From the NCBI GenBank assembly GCA_942492125.1, contig CALODM010000023.1, positions 1-64,000 on the forward strand: a DNA stretch of 64,000 nt, in the 5' to 3' direction. The translations under genes were made by a program, and so were the position numbers. This document shows, one piece after another, positions 29,472 to 38,092 of the stretch. Numbering within the stretch: position 1 is the stretch's first letter; each line of letters opens with the position of its first letter. This stretch comes from BCD1 sp942492125 (GTDB taxonomy: Bacteria > Bacteroidota > Bacteroidia > Chitinophagales > Saprospiraceae). Under the pieces are notes generated by a model, which saw only the letters and a program-made list of their open reading frames with translations, did no database searches and had not been told where the DNA came from.

Positions 29472-30542
29472 TTAATTCCCATTTTTTTCCTTCCAGCCCC
29501 TGACCAGCATTATAACCCGATTATAATTTTTTATGCCTTCATCAATTCCTTGTGCCTTCAGATAAGAGTCGTAAGCATAATATCTTAAGCGAGGCATAAT
29601 ATCGGGATACTTAAGTAAATTGTCATTGATGGCATCGAGGTCTGCAATAATGCCAGGAGGCAGGGTTTCCCGGAAAGCAAAATATTTTTCTGCATCGTAA
29701 GCTATATTGTTGGCAGCAAGCGTTCTCCAATAGGCCAGCCTTCCCATATAAGCAATCGCCGGATCTGCGGATTTCGAACAGGCCCAATATGCAATAAAAT
29801 TACAGGTCCCCTCATCTCCGTATCCATAACCATGTCCCATTTCATGGGTAATGACATAAGGCCATTGCAGGGGATGTAAGCCGGCGTCAATTTGCCCCTG
29901 TCCCGTAAATGGAAAATAAAGTCCGGAGGAGCTAAACCGAAGGAAAATCCCTTTGGGGTAGATGAAATGTCCCCGGACAGTACCGGTTACAGGAAGGTTC
30001 TGCCTTTGGAATACCCCGATAAGATTAGCCCGAAGGTGATTTTCAAGATGTGGTGGAAGAAACTCTTCGGTCAGGGCACTGTCGGTAACTCCGGGGATCA
30101 TCTTCCTCAACCTGATGATCTCTTTTGTTTCCTCCTGTAATTCCTGCCACAGTTCTGCTTTCCCGATCGGATTGGTTTCAAATCCCAAGCTTTTTTCCAG
30201 AGGCACTCTGCCGTAATTGAACCCCCAAAGGACCAAAAAGAAAAAAATTCCACCAAAAACAAAAGCGATAAGGGTTGAGAAGGCGGAAATGAATTTTGCT
30301 TTCCAACCAATATCCCATTTCCAAAGACCGATAATTTTTTTGATCACCCAATACAACACGGCAGGGACAAACAGGTACAACAAAGGAAAAGGCAGCCAGC
30401 CAAAGATCCCGTCGATCATCAGGCGGATGAACTTGAAAAAACCCCTGCTATAATATTGCTCCACCATTTCCGGGGTCAAAAAAACTTTGAGTAAAATAGC
30501 AAGCGCGCCCAGTATGATCCAAATTATTTTTTTTCTCGTCAT
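29472..30542 (-). CDS. DUF3810 membrane protein with HExxH motif
   Basis: About 356 residues from the ATG at 30542 (MTRKKIIWIILGALAILLK). Three hydrophobic segments lie in the first 120 residues. The soluble part contains the motif THEMGHGYGYGDEG, an HExxH zinc-protease-like signature followed by an acidic residue, and then NFIAYWACSKS. This matches the Bacteroidota DUF3810 family as I remember it. Function is unproven; a membrane-anchored metallopeptidase facing the periplasm is plausible from the motif. Confidence 0.82.
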   Translation of the reverse strand: MTRKKIIWIILGALAILLKVFLTPEMVEQYYSRGFFKFIRLMIDGIFGWLPFPLLYLFVPAVLYWVIKKIIGLWKWDIGWKAKFISAFSTLIAFVFGGIFFFLVLWGFNYGRVPLEKSLGFETNPIGKAELWQELQEETKEIIRLRKMIPGVTDSALTEEFLPPHLENHLRANLIGVFQRQNLPVTGTVRGHFIYPKGIFLRFSSSGLYFPFTGQGQIDAGLHPLQWPYVITHEMGHGYGYGDEGTCNFIAYWACSKSADPAIAYMGRLAYWRTLAANNIAYDAEKYFAFRETLPPGIIADLDAINDNLLKYPDIMPRLRYYAYDSYLKAQGIDEGIKNYNRVIMLVRGWKEKNGN

Positions 30543-30716
30543 ATGTCTAAGATAGGACATTTTATCCGCTAATATGCCTATATTTGTAAACCAATTTGTA
30601 GTTGATGTGTTTTATCCTTCGTATGTATTTAACGTAAGTGACTTTTTAAACTTACAACGTATAAAAGGATATACACCACGATTAATTTGGAACTATTTTT
30701 TTTTGATCGTGTTGTG

Positions 30717-30724
30717 TATGTTTG
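30717..30724 (+). promoter_or_regulatory. -7 promoter box of thioredoxin gene
   Basis: TATGTTTG fits TAnnTTTG exactly, 39 bases upstream of the ATG at 30764. A TTTG lies at 30702-30705, closer than the usual 19-base spacing, so the -33 element is uncertain. Confidence 0.45.
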
Positions 30725-30763
30725 CGTTTTAATAATTTTCATTCAAATAAAAAACTTGTTATA

Positions 30764-31081
30764 ATGGCTTTTGAATTCACTGATGCAAACTTTCAGGAAA
30801 CAGCAATTGATAAAGGTGGGGTTGTACTCATTGACTTTTGGGCAGCCTGGTGCGGTCCTTGCCGTATGATCGCTCCCATCGTTGAAGAATTGGCAACCGA
30901 ATATGAAGGTAAAGCCCTCATCGGTAAAGTTGATGTAGATCAAAACCCTGAAGTTGCCATGAAATATGGTATCCGAAGTATCCCTACTTTACTCGTACTG
31001 AAAAACGGGGAGGTAGTTGACAAACATATTGGTACTGCTTCAAAGCAGGTACTTGCCGGCAAACTGGAAGCGCAATTTTAA
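30764..31081 (+). CDS. trxA: thioredoxin
   Basis: 105 residues, the standard thioredoxin length. The active site WCGPC has Cys30 and Cys33, preceded by LIDFWAA and followed by the cis-proline region IRSIPTLLVLKNGE. The start MAFEFTDANF is preferred over the open-frame extension to 30722 because it matches family length and follows the -7 box. It is a cytosolic disulfide reductase that depends on thioredoxin reductase, which is not in the window. Confidence 0.96.
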   Translation: MAFEFTDANFQETAIDKGGVVLIDFWAAWCGPCRMIAPIVEELATEYEGKALIGKVDVDQNPEVAMKYGIRSIPTLLVLKNGEVVDKHIGTASKQVLAGKLEAQF

Positions 31082-31151
31082 TTTTTTTGGCTTACCTTTA
31101 AGCCCTTATCTTGGAATCCGGGATAGGGGCTTTGACGTTTAATGATAATAC

Positions 31152-32081
31152 ATGAGCTTACTCGATAATATTAAAGTCCGTAGCTTCAGCAACCTGGAAC
31201 TGCTTGCAAGACAGGTCGTTGAAGGTTTCATCATTGGTCTGCACAAAAGTCCGTTCCATGGATTTTCAGTTGAATTTGCCGAACACAGGTTATACAACCA
31301 GGGTGAATCGACAAAAAATATCGACTGGAAGGTATATGCCAGAACAGACAAACTTTTCAGTAAAAGGTTTGAAGAGGAAACCAACCTGAGGTGTCAGATC
31401 GTGCTGGATGTTTCCTCTTCCATGTATTTTCCGGATCCTGAGCAAAGCCCAGAAAGCGGTAATAACAAGATCAGCTTTTCGGCTCTGGCAGCAGCTTCCC
31501 TGATGAACCTCCTCAAAAAGCAAAGAGATGCTTTTGGCCTGAGCTTTTTTGATGATGACGTCCACCTGCACACCAGATGTAAGGTAAATACCAAGCACTA
31601 CCGACTGCTCCTGAGTTATCTTGAAAAACAAATCGGTGAACAAAACCTGAATAAAGGTACTTCTGCCTCAAAGGCCCTGCACCAAATTGCCGACAGTATC
31701 CATAAACGGTCGCTGATCATAATTTTCAGTGACATGTTCGAACAAAGTGAAGATACCGGTAAACTGTTTGCTGCCCTGCAACACCTCAAACATGCCAAAC
31801 ATGAGGTGGTTTTGTTCCATGTTGTGGACAAAGCAAAAGAGCTGGATTTCGAATTCGAAAACCGTCCTTATGAATTCATTGATATGGAAACGGGGGAAAG
31901 AGTTAAATTACAACCCAATCAGGTTAAGGAAAGATATCTCAAAGAGATTAATGAATTCAAAGAAGAACTCAAACTGAAATGCTTGCAATACCAAATTGAT
32001 TTTGTGGAGGCCGACATCAACAAAGGCTTCCGCCCGATTTTACAGGCTTATCTTGTAAAAAGAAGCCGGATGTCTATCTAA
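31152..32081 (+). CDS. DUF58 (von Willebrand A-like) protein
   Basis: 309 residues. The family hallmark GESTKNIDWKVYARTDKLFS lies at about 55-75, followed by the vWA-type MIDAS start IVLDVSSSMYF (Asp-x-Ser-x-Ser, about 87-97) and SLIIIFSDMFE. DUF58 proteins usually partner with MoxR AAA+ ATPases in chaperone-like complexes; no moxR gene is adjacent here. It is probably cytosolic, with no membrane segment. It starts about 70 bases after thioredoxin and may be co-transcribed with it. Confidence 0.9.
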   Translation: MSLLDNIKVRSFSNLELLARQVVEGFIIGLHKSPFHGFSVEFAEHRLYNQGESTKNIDWKVYARTDKLFSKRFEEETNLRCQIVLDVSSSMYFPDPEQSPESGNNKISFSALAAASLMNLLKKQRDAFGLSFFDDDVHLHTRCKVNTKHYRLLLSYLEKQIGEQNLNKGTSASKALHQIADSIHKRSLIIIFSDMFEQSEDTGKLFAALQHLKHAKHEVVLFHVVDKAKELDFEFENRPYEFIDMETGERVKLQPNQVKERYLKEINEFKEELKLKCLQYQIDFVEADINKGFRPILQAYLVKRSRMSI

Positions 32082-32139
32082 TCTGTGATCGCTTTGCCTC
32101 ATCTGTGTTTATCTTTAAAACCAAAAAATAATCCTGCAT

Positions 32140-32880
32140 ATGATCAAAATAAAAGACTTACCAACTGATCCTCCAGCTCACCTGGACAGAGATATAATTG
32201 AAGACGAAACAAAAAAACTGACCAAAAGACTGGCAGAACTACAGTACTTGCTTCATGCAGAAGGAAAATATTCCGTTTTGGTCGTACTTCAAGGTATGGA
32301 CGGTGCTGGAAAAGACGGTGCTGCCACTAAAGTTTTTAAATATTGCCAACCTTCCGGCATCAATACTTATTCCTTTAAAAAACCTTCTGACGAAGAATTT
32401 GCCCACGACTTCCTTTGGAGGGTCCACAAACAAGCTCCTGAAAAAGGGATCATCAAAATCTTTAATCGCTCCCACTATGAGGACATCCTGATCCAGAGAG
32501 TCCACAAATGGATCAGCGAAGAGCACGTGGAAAAACGTATGAAAGCCATCAATGCTTTTGAAGAATTGCTGACATTTGATAACAATACCATCGTACTGAA
32601 GTTCTTCCTGAATATCTCCCATGAACAACAGGCTCTTGAGCTGCAGGAGCGTATCGACGAGCCGGAAAAGCATTGGAAGCACAATGAAAATGACTGGAAG
32701 GAAAGAGAACACTGGGACGAATATATGAAATGTTACGAGTACATCCTCAACGAAAGCAACATTCCCTGGACCGTCGTTCCTGTTGATTCCAGGTGGTACA
32801 GAGATTATATCATTGCCCAAAAAATGGTAGAAACACTGGAGGCTTTGGATATGCAGTTTCCACCCCTCGAAAGAGCATAA
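32140..32880 (+). CDS. polyphosphate kinase 2 family protein (PPK2)
   Basis: 246 residues. The P-loop QGMDGAGKDGAATKVF begins at residue 51, a PPK2-type Walker A. The lid and Walker B regions include FNRSHYEDILIQRVHKW and KFFLNISHEQQ, and the C-terminus has IPWTVVPVDSRWYRDYI. These enzymes use polyphosphate to phosphorylate nucleoside mono- or diphosphates. The single-domain form with the HxxYExxL motif is often class I or III; I cannot decide which. Cytosolic; lies 58 bases after the DUF58 gene. Confidence 0.92.
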   Translation: MIKIKDLPTDPPAHLDRDIIEDETKKLTKRLAELQYLLHAEGKYSVLVVLQGMDGAGKDGAATKVFKYCQPSGINTYSFKKPSDEEFAHDFLWRVHKQAPEKGIIKIFNRSHYEDILIQRVHKWISEEHVEKRMKAINAFEELLTFDNNTIVLKFFLNISHEQQALELQERIDEPEKHWKHNENDWKEREHWDEYMKCYEYILNESNIPWTVVPVDSRWYRDYIIAQKMVETLEALDMQFPPLERA

Positions 32881-33009
32881 AGTCAACCTTTGATCCAGAG
32901 ATTGAAAACACCCATTTCATTTTTTCCATTTTACTCAATCTCTGGCAATCTGCTCCTAAAAAAAGAGAATAAATTCAACAGGGAGATCTATTAATTTTTG
33001 TATAAGAAG

Positions 33010-33408
33010 ATGCTCAAAAAAGTAAGAATAGATAAGTGGCTATGGAGCGTGAGGATATTCAAGTCCCGCACGCTGGCAGCTGACGCCTGTAAATCCGGAA
33101 AAATAAAAATCGACGGCAAAAGTGTCAAACCCTCCTATCTCCTGGAGCGGGAAACGGAAGTCTTCGTTTTTAAAGGCGGATTTAATTTGCATTTCAAAGT
33201 TATTGACCTGATCCAAAAGAGGGTTTCTGCGCCACTCGCCCAGCAATGTTATGAGAACCTGACCTCCGAATCAGAAATGAATAAATACAAAGAGTGGTTC
33301 ATCGGAAAAAGTAACAGCGAATACAGGGAAAAAGGAGCAGGCCGGCCTACAAAAAAGGAACGAAGGGAAATTGATGAATTCAAAGATGACATCTTTTTCG
33401 ATTTTTAA
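33010..33408 (+). CDS. S4-domain RNA-binding protein (Hsp15/HslR family)
   Basis: 132 residues from the ATG at 33010 (MLKKVRIDKWLWSVRIFKSR). A TTG at 32998 is open in frame, but the family starts at the ATG. The S4 domain spans about 4-65 (ADACKSGKIKIDGKSVKPSY). The C-terminal tail is basic (GAGRPTKKERREIDEF). Hsp15 proteins bind stalled 50S-nascent-chain-tRNA complexes and help recycle them in heat stress. Single gene. Confidence 0.9.
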   Translation: MLKKVRIDKWLWSVRIFKSRTLAADACKSGKIKIDGKSVKPSYLLERETEVFVFKGGFNLHFKVIDLIQKRVSAPLAQQCYENLTSESEMNKYKEWFIGKSNSEYREKGAGRPTKKERREIDEFKDDIFFDF

Positions 33409-33707
33409 AGGTTTCCTGCTTTTTACGACTCCCCAGGTTCATTTTGTCCCAGATAGTCAATAAATTTCATGCATTCATGGAACAATTTTAACTTCCGTAA
33501 CGTTTTACATATTGTATGTATATGATTAAAACGACCCATACAAGTAATTTTTCACTTCTTTTTGATTCGGTTTATAACTCGTTTGTTTTTGGCTGAGCGT
33601 AAAACGAGGAACACCTCCAGCTATCAGATTTAATACTCTATTTCTCAATATATACGATGCTGCTGACAACAGTGGCGCAATTCATTTTTTAACAAAAACC
33701 CAATTTG

Positions 33708-34070
33708 ATGAAGAATTCTAAATTGATAAGAAAAGCCGTAGAATGGGCTAAAAAGAAAGGATTTCAAAAGCTTAAAGCTAATTGCGAAGATTTTGAAACA
33801 CCTGTTCAATACCAAAATGCTTCCAAAGATGAGGTATTCACACCGGATGTAACCGGTGTTCAAAGAGTAGGTAAAAGTTATATCGAAGTTGCGCTCAAAG
33901 AAGATAACGTTCGGAAAATTGTAACCAAGTGGAAACTATTGAGCACCCTTGCAAATATGAAAGGAGGCCAGTTTATTCTTTTGGCACCAAAAGGACACAA
34001 ATCCTTTGCTGAAAAAATTGTACAAGAACATCAACTAAGCGCCCGGATCGTTTATCTTAAAAACGACTAA
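33708..34070 (+). CDS. hypothetical protein, possible PD-(D/E)xK-like fold
   Basis: 120 residues from the ATG at 33708. The centre reads TPDVTGVQRVGKSYIEVALK, a Pro-Asp followed 14 residues later by Glu-x-Ala-x-Lys, which resembles the PD...(D/E)xK core of restriction-endonuclease-like nucleases. It is followed by KWKLLSTLANMKGGQFILLA. A basic N-terminus (KLIRKAVEWAKKKGFQKLKA) could bind nucleic acid. I do not recognise a named family, so the nuclease idea is inference from motif spacing only. It lies 49 bases before an RpoD-like sigma gene on the same strand. Confidence 0.65.
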   Translation: MKNSKLIRKAVEWAKKKGFQKLKANCEDFETPVQYQNASKDEVFTPDVTGVQRVGKSYIEVALKEDNVRKIVTKWKLLSTLANMKGGQFILLAPKGHKSFAEKIVQEHQLSARIVYLKND

Positions 34071-34119
34071 ATACCTGGGCAGTATTATTAACGTGAAATA
34101 AAAAATGTCTGACTATTTT

Positions 34120-34980
34120 ATGAGAGCTTTAAAAATTACCAATACCATTACCTCCAGGGATGAGAAATCTCTTGAGAAATATTTCAATGAAATATCCAGG
34201 TATGATGTTTTGGCTCCTGAAGCAGAATTGGAGGCTTTCAGGCTGTACAAAAACGGTGATGAAGAAGCACTGGTCAAAATAGTACGCCATAATCTCCGGT
34301 TTGTAGTTTCCGTTGCCAAACAATACCAACATATGGGTTTATACCTGGGGGACCTGATCAATGAAGGAAACCTTGGCCTGATCAAAGCTGCCCAAAGATT
34401 TGATGAAACCAAAGGATTTAAATTCATTTCCTACGCAGTTTGGTGGATTAGGCAATCCATCCTTCAGGCCATCAATGAAAAGGGCAGAAATATTCGGTTA
34501 CCCATGAATTTTTCGGGAACTTCCAACAAGGTTAGGCAGAAAACCCTGGAGATTTTGCAGCACCAGGAAAGAGAACCAACGCTGGAAGAATTGTCTGCCG
34601 AAACAGGGCTCCCGGAAAAAACCATCCAGAGCTGTCTTGCTTCCTACAAAAGATGCAGTTCTTTGGATGCTCCTTTAAACTATGAGGACGATACCTCCAG
34701 GGCCAATTTCATTGCCGACAACAGCATTCCATTACCCGATTATGATTTTGTCGAAACACAATCAACGGCAATTGAGATCAGGGAATTGTTAAAGAAACTC
34801 CCTCCGAGGCAAGCCAAAATTATCTCCATGTATTATGGCATAGGTTATAAAAATCCCATGAGTTTATATTCCATTGCAGAAATGCTTGGTGTTAGCAGGG
34901 AAAGAACACGACAGATAAGAGATAAAGGGCTTGTCTCTCTACGAAGGCATACCAAAAACGCAATGACTGCAGTCGTATAG
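34120..34980 (+). CDS. RpoD-like short sigma-70 factor
   Basis: About 286 residues from MRALKITNTITSRDEKSLEKY; an ATG five codons upstream (34105) is also open. Region 1.2 is present. Region 2 is canonical (NLRFVVSVAKQYQHMGLYLGD, GLIKAAQRFDETKGFKFISY, VWWIRQSI). Region 4 has the helix-turn-helix SIAEMLGVSRERTRQIRDKG. The length matches the primary sigma of Bacteroidota, which recognises TAnnTTTG. However region 3 and the linker (INEKGRNIRLPMNFSGTSNK, YKRCSSLDAPLNYEDD) depart from the version I know for the primary factor. This may be a paralogue (group 2) and not RpoD itself. Confidence 0.88.
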   Translation: MRALKITNTITSRDEKSLEKYFNEISRYDVLAPEAELEAFRLYKNGDEEALVKIVRHNLRFVVSVAKQYQHMGLYLGDLINEGNLGLIKAAQRFDETKGFKFISYAVWWIRQSILQAINEKGRNIRLPMNFSGTSNKVRQKTLEILQHQEREPTLEELSAETGLPEKTIQSCLASYKRCSSLDAPLNYEDDTSRANFIADNSIPLPDYDFVETQSTAIEIRELLKKLPPRQAKIISMYYGIGYKNPMSLYSIAEMLGVSRERTRQIRDKGLVSLRRHTKNAMTAVV

Positions 34981-35196
34981 AGCATTTTTTCGAACTTTTT
35001 TGGCGATGCTCAATGACAAAGTACGGAAGGGACGAAGATTGAAATAATGGCATTGCAGGAATTCATATTGCCGCAATTATTCAGAAAAGTATGCCTGAAA
35101 ATCAAGAACAAGTTGAACCTTGAACACGGGATTTAAAAAATTCCTTCAAAGCCCAAAATCCCCGTAATGACTTAATATTCAATTAGTTAAAAAACA

Positions 35197-35709
35197 ATGA
35201 ACGATCAACCCAAAATAAATATCAGTCAATCTGTCGCTATTCTTGTCGACGGGAATAATATAGAAATGAGCCTTCAAAATCTGGTTGGCAAAAAAAATGC
35301 CTTACTGGATTTTGATAACTTTATCCCCAAATTACTGGACAACAGAGGCCTTAACCGGCTTATTTATTTCCGGGAAGGCAAAAGTATCTCGGACAAACTG
35401 GCCGATCGGTTACTCAATCAATATCACGGTTCGGTAATGCCCTGCCACAAATCTGCCGACATACCGCTGACCATCAAAGCCACACAAATTGCCCAAAAAG
35501 TGGATACCATCATCATCCTTTCCGGCGACTCTGATTATGTGGAACTTGTCAGGCATCTCAAAGGTGAAGGAGTCCGTGTGGAGATCGCAGCAGTTGAACA
35601 AAATACTGCCCAGATCCTGATCGATGAAGCCGACCTTTTCACTCCGATCACTGAAGATGATTGTTATATCCTGAAAAGTTTCAGGGGAAAAAAAGGGAAA
35701 AAAGGGTAG
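35197..35709 (+). CDS. NYN-domain (LabA/DUF88-type) protein
   Basis: 170 residues. The PIN-like NYN fold shows the acidic motifs AILVDGNNIEMSL (about 14-26) and IIILSGDSDYVELVRHLKGE (about 108-127), then VEIAAVEQNTAQILIDEAD. These aspartates coordinate a metal in NYN nucleases, which act on RNA. The C-terminus is Lys-rich (FRGKKGKKG). Cytosolic, single gene. Substrate unknown. Confidence 0.88.
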   Translation: MNDQPKINISQSVAILVDGNNIEMSLQNLVGKKNALLDFDNFIPKLLDNRGLNRLIYFREGKSISDKLADRLLNQYHGSVMPCHKSADIPLTIKATQIAQKVDTIIILSGDSDYVELVRHLKGEGVRVEIAAVEQNTAQILIDEADLFTPITEDDCYILKSFRGKKGKKG

Positions 35710-35906
35710 GTCTGCGACTTGCAGGAGGTGAGGAAAAGCATTAGTCCCGCCACCTTGCGCACGGAATCTCTTTTCCTCCGGTTTCGAATGGTTTTTCTTG
35801 ATAAAAAGGGGAAAAATCATTTTAAACAGCAAAATCTTTTCCATTTTTACATATTGCTCTAAAAAAGTATATTTGAACTTCAACTTAAATCCTGAAGTGC
35901 AAATCT

Positions 35907-36673
35907 ATGAAGCGGTCTCCTTTTATGATTAAAAAGAATATCTACCAATGGGAAGGTGGATTCTTCAATTTGATCTGTGCCTTGTACTTTTTTTCCTTGC
36001 TCCTATTGTGATGGAGGCTTCTGCCAAAAATTTCGAAAAAGGCCCTGCTTTTATTCCGTGGTTGGGCATTGCGCTCATAGTTATCTCACTACTGGAAATA
36101 TATGCCTTTCCCAAAAAGATGAAATATGTGCATAAGGCCATTCAGGATGAAGGTAAAACAATCAAAAGCGGTTTTACCCTGTGGATGTTTCATGCGGTGA
36201 TTTCAATAATAATTCTGTTTATGACCACGGAAGCCTTTGGTTATGAAATCGTTGATGAGAACGTTGAAGAAAATATGCCCTGGTGGATGGCGATACTGAT
36301 AATGGCAGTAGTTTTAAAGGAATTATATTTATTATTTACTATCATTGGCATAGACCCCAATGAAAACCTGGATGCCTATCAGCGCCCCAACAAAAAAGAA
36401 TGGATAATGGATATCATCCTGGTGCTTTATGCCTGTCTGGCTTATACGGTCACCTGGCAGACGATCACCCAAAACATGAACATGGAAAAACAAAACCGGA
36501 TCATGTACATTCTGAACTTATTCCTCTCGACATTGATGTTCCTTATTTTTTATTTACCTATCCGGATTCCCTATTTCCTGGAAGAAATAACTCAAATGGA
36601 TACACCGCGGGAATGGTTGAGATTCATTATTCCATTGTTAATAACGATAATTGCTGTAATTTCAGGTTTATAA
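35907..36673 (+). CDS. multi-pass membrane protein, 5' end shifted by a poly-T run
   Basis: The main open frame (from ATG 35948) encodes 241 residues with about six hydrophobic segments and no recognised family. An earlier ATG at 35907 in another frame encodes MKRSPFMIKKNIYQWEGGFF followed by NLICALYFF, which looks like a natural N-terminus. It meets the main frame at a run of seven T (35988-35994), and one more T would give LYFFFLAPIVMEASAKNFEK. I therefore place the likely original start at 35907 and treat the run as a sequencing or slippage indel. If 35948 is the true start, the product begins MGRWILQFDLCL. Confidence 0.6.
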
Positions 36674-36904
36674 TAAATTATTCATGAAAACGTAATAAAA
36701 GTTGTTTTTCACTTTTTGTCTTGATTATTTCATTTGTTTGATCTTGGGTTTTTCTCTTGGCCCCTTCATTTTTTTCATCGCCAAAAAAACGAAGCAAAAA
36801 AAGGCTAGAAAATCAAAACTCCCTCCGGTCAGACAACATGATTTTCGGGCATCCGCCACCACGATTAAGGTTTATTCACGTTTCTCTTCAAAACTGTATA
36901 AAAA

Positions 36905-37982
36905 ATGATTCGATTATTATTTCTTCTTTTCCCAGTCTTTTTATTCTTCTCTTGTGAACAAGCTGAACCCGTCATGGAAGTAGACAAAATGGAAATCACC
37001 CTCGAATTAGCCAATGAACTGGCTGCCTTGCCGCTAAAATGTATGGATCAGCAGTACCCCAACAAACTAGGGCAAGTACTGGCTTCCGAGGATAACCTGG
37101 GATCCCCCAGAGAACTACATCCGGCTTTCTACGGTTGTTTTGACTGGCACTCTGCCGTTCACGGGCATTGGTCGCTGGTGAAATTGCTCAAAACCTTTCC
37201 CAACCTGGAAATGGCAGATACCATCCGCCTAAAACTTGCCGAAAACCTGACGGCTGAAAATATCCTGCGGGAAGTCGAATATTTTAAAATGCCCCAGGAA
37301 AAAAGTTATGAACGTACATACGGTTGGGCCTGGTTATTAAAACTGGCCGAAGAATTATACACCTGGGATGACCCTCAAGCCAAAGAATGGTCAACAAACC
37401 TTCAACCGCTTACTGATCTTATCGTTGAACGCTACCTGGAATTTCTCCCCAAGCTGCTCTACCCTATCCGGGTCGGCGAACACCCCAATACCGGCTTCGG
37501 ATTGACTTTTGCCTACGATTATGCAACAGCAACCGGTCAGGATAGTCTTAAATCAATGATCGAAGAAAGAGCGAAATTCTATTTCATGGAAGACGCTGAT
37601 TGCCCGCTTTCCTGGGAACCATCGGGATTTGACTTTCTCTCTCCTTGTTTGCAGGAAGCTGATATCATGCGCAGGGTTTTGTCAAAAGAAGCGTTCAGAC
37701 AATGGTTTGATAATTTCCTCCCTCAACTTGCCAAGCCTGACGCCATTTTTACCCCCGGGACAAGTTTCTGACCGCTCTGACGGTAAACTCGTCCACCTGG
37801 ATGGTGTTAATATGAGCCGGGCCTGGTGTTTGTACGGCATTGCTGATGCAATTCCGGAATATGCACATCTCACGAAGATGGCCAATGAGCATATGGAATT
37901 TACCCTGGACAATATCAAAGGAGACGGTTATGAAGGAGGGCACTGGCTGGCTTCTTTTGCGATCTATGCGTTGGCACAGTAG
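36905..37982 (+). pseudogene. DUF2891 lipoprotein, frameshifted
   Basis: The first frame (36905-37771) has a lipoprotein-type signal (FPVFLFFSCEQ) and the DUF2891 hallmarks HPAFYGCFDWHSAVHGHWSL, RTYGWAWLLKLAEEL and HPNTGFGLTFAYDYA, and stops at FTPGTSF. The other frame (to 37982) continues GQVSDRSDGKLVHLDG, MSRAWCLYGIADAIP and GGHWLASFAIYALA. Removing one base in the CCCCCGGG run at about 37755-37762 joins them into one protein of about 358 residues. DUF2891 proteins are helical (alpha/alpha) and of unknown function. The rest of the gene is well preserved, so a sequencing indel is as likely as a real mutation. Confidence 0.78.
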
Positions 37983-38003
37983 GTTTTACGACAAGGGCTA
38001 CAA

Positions 38004-38044
38004 TTTACACTTAAGGCTAACTTGAAGTTAGCCCTAAGTGTAAA
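38004..38044. terminator. bidirectional hairpin between convergent genes
   Basis: Arms of about 19-20 bases (TTTACACTTAAGGCTAACT with AGTTAGCCCTAAGTGTAAA, one mismatch) meet at a 1-3 base loop. It lies between the converging DUF2891 and 3-hydroxybutyryl-CoA dehydrogenase genes. There is no strong T-tract. Confidence 0.55.
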
Positions 38045-38092
38045 GTGTATTAGAAATACCAGTAACAAGAAACTTGTGACTAGATACGTGTT

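Noticed and set aside
36702..36908. 68-residue plus-strand hydrophobic frame between two genes
   Set aside because: AT-rich spacer with biased Lys/Phe composition; no start context, and it overlaps the lipoprotein start.
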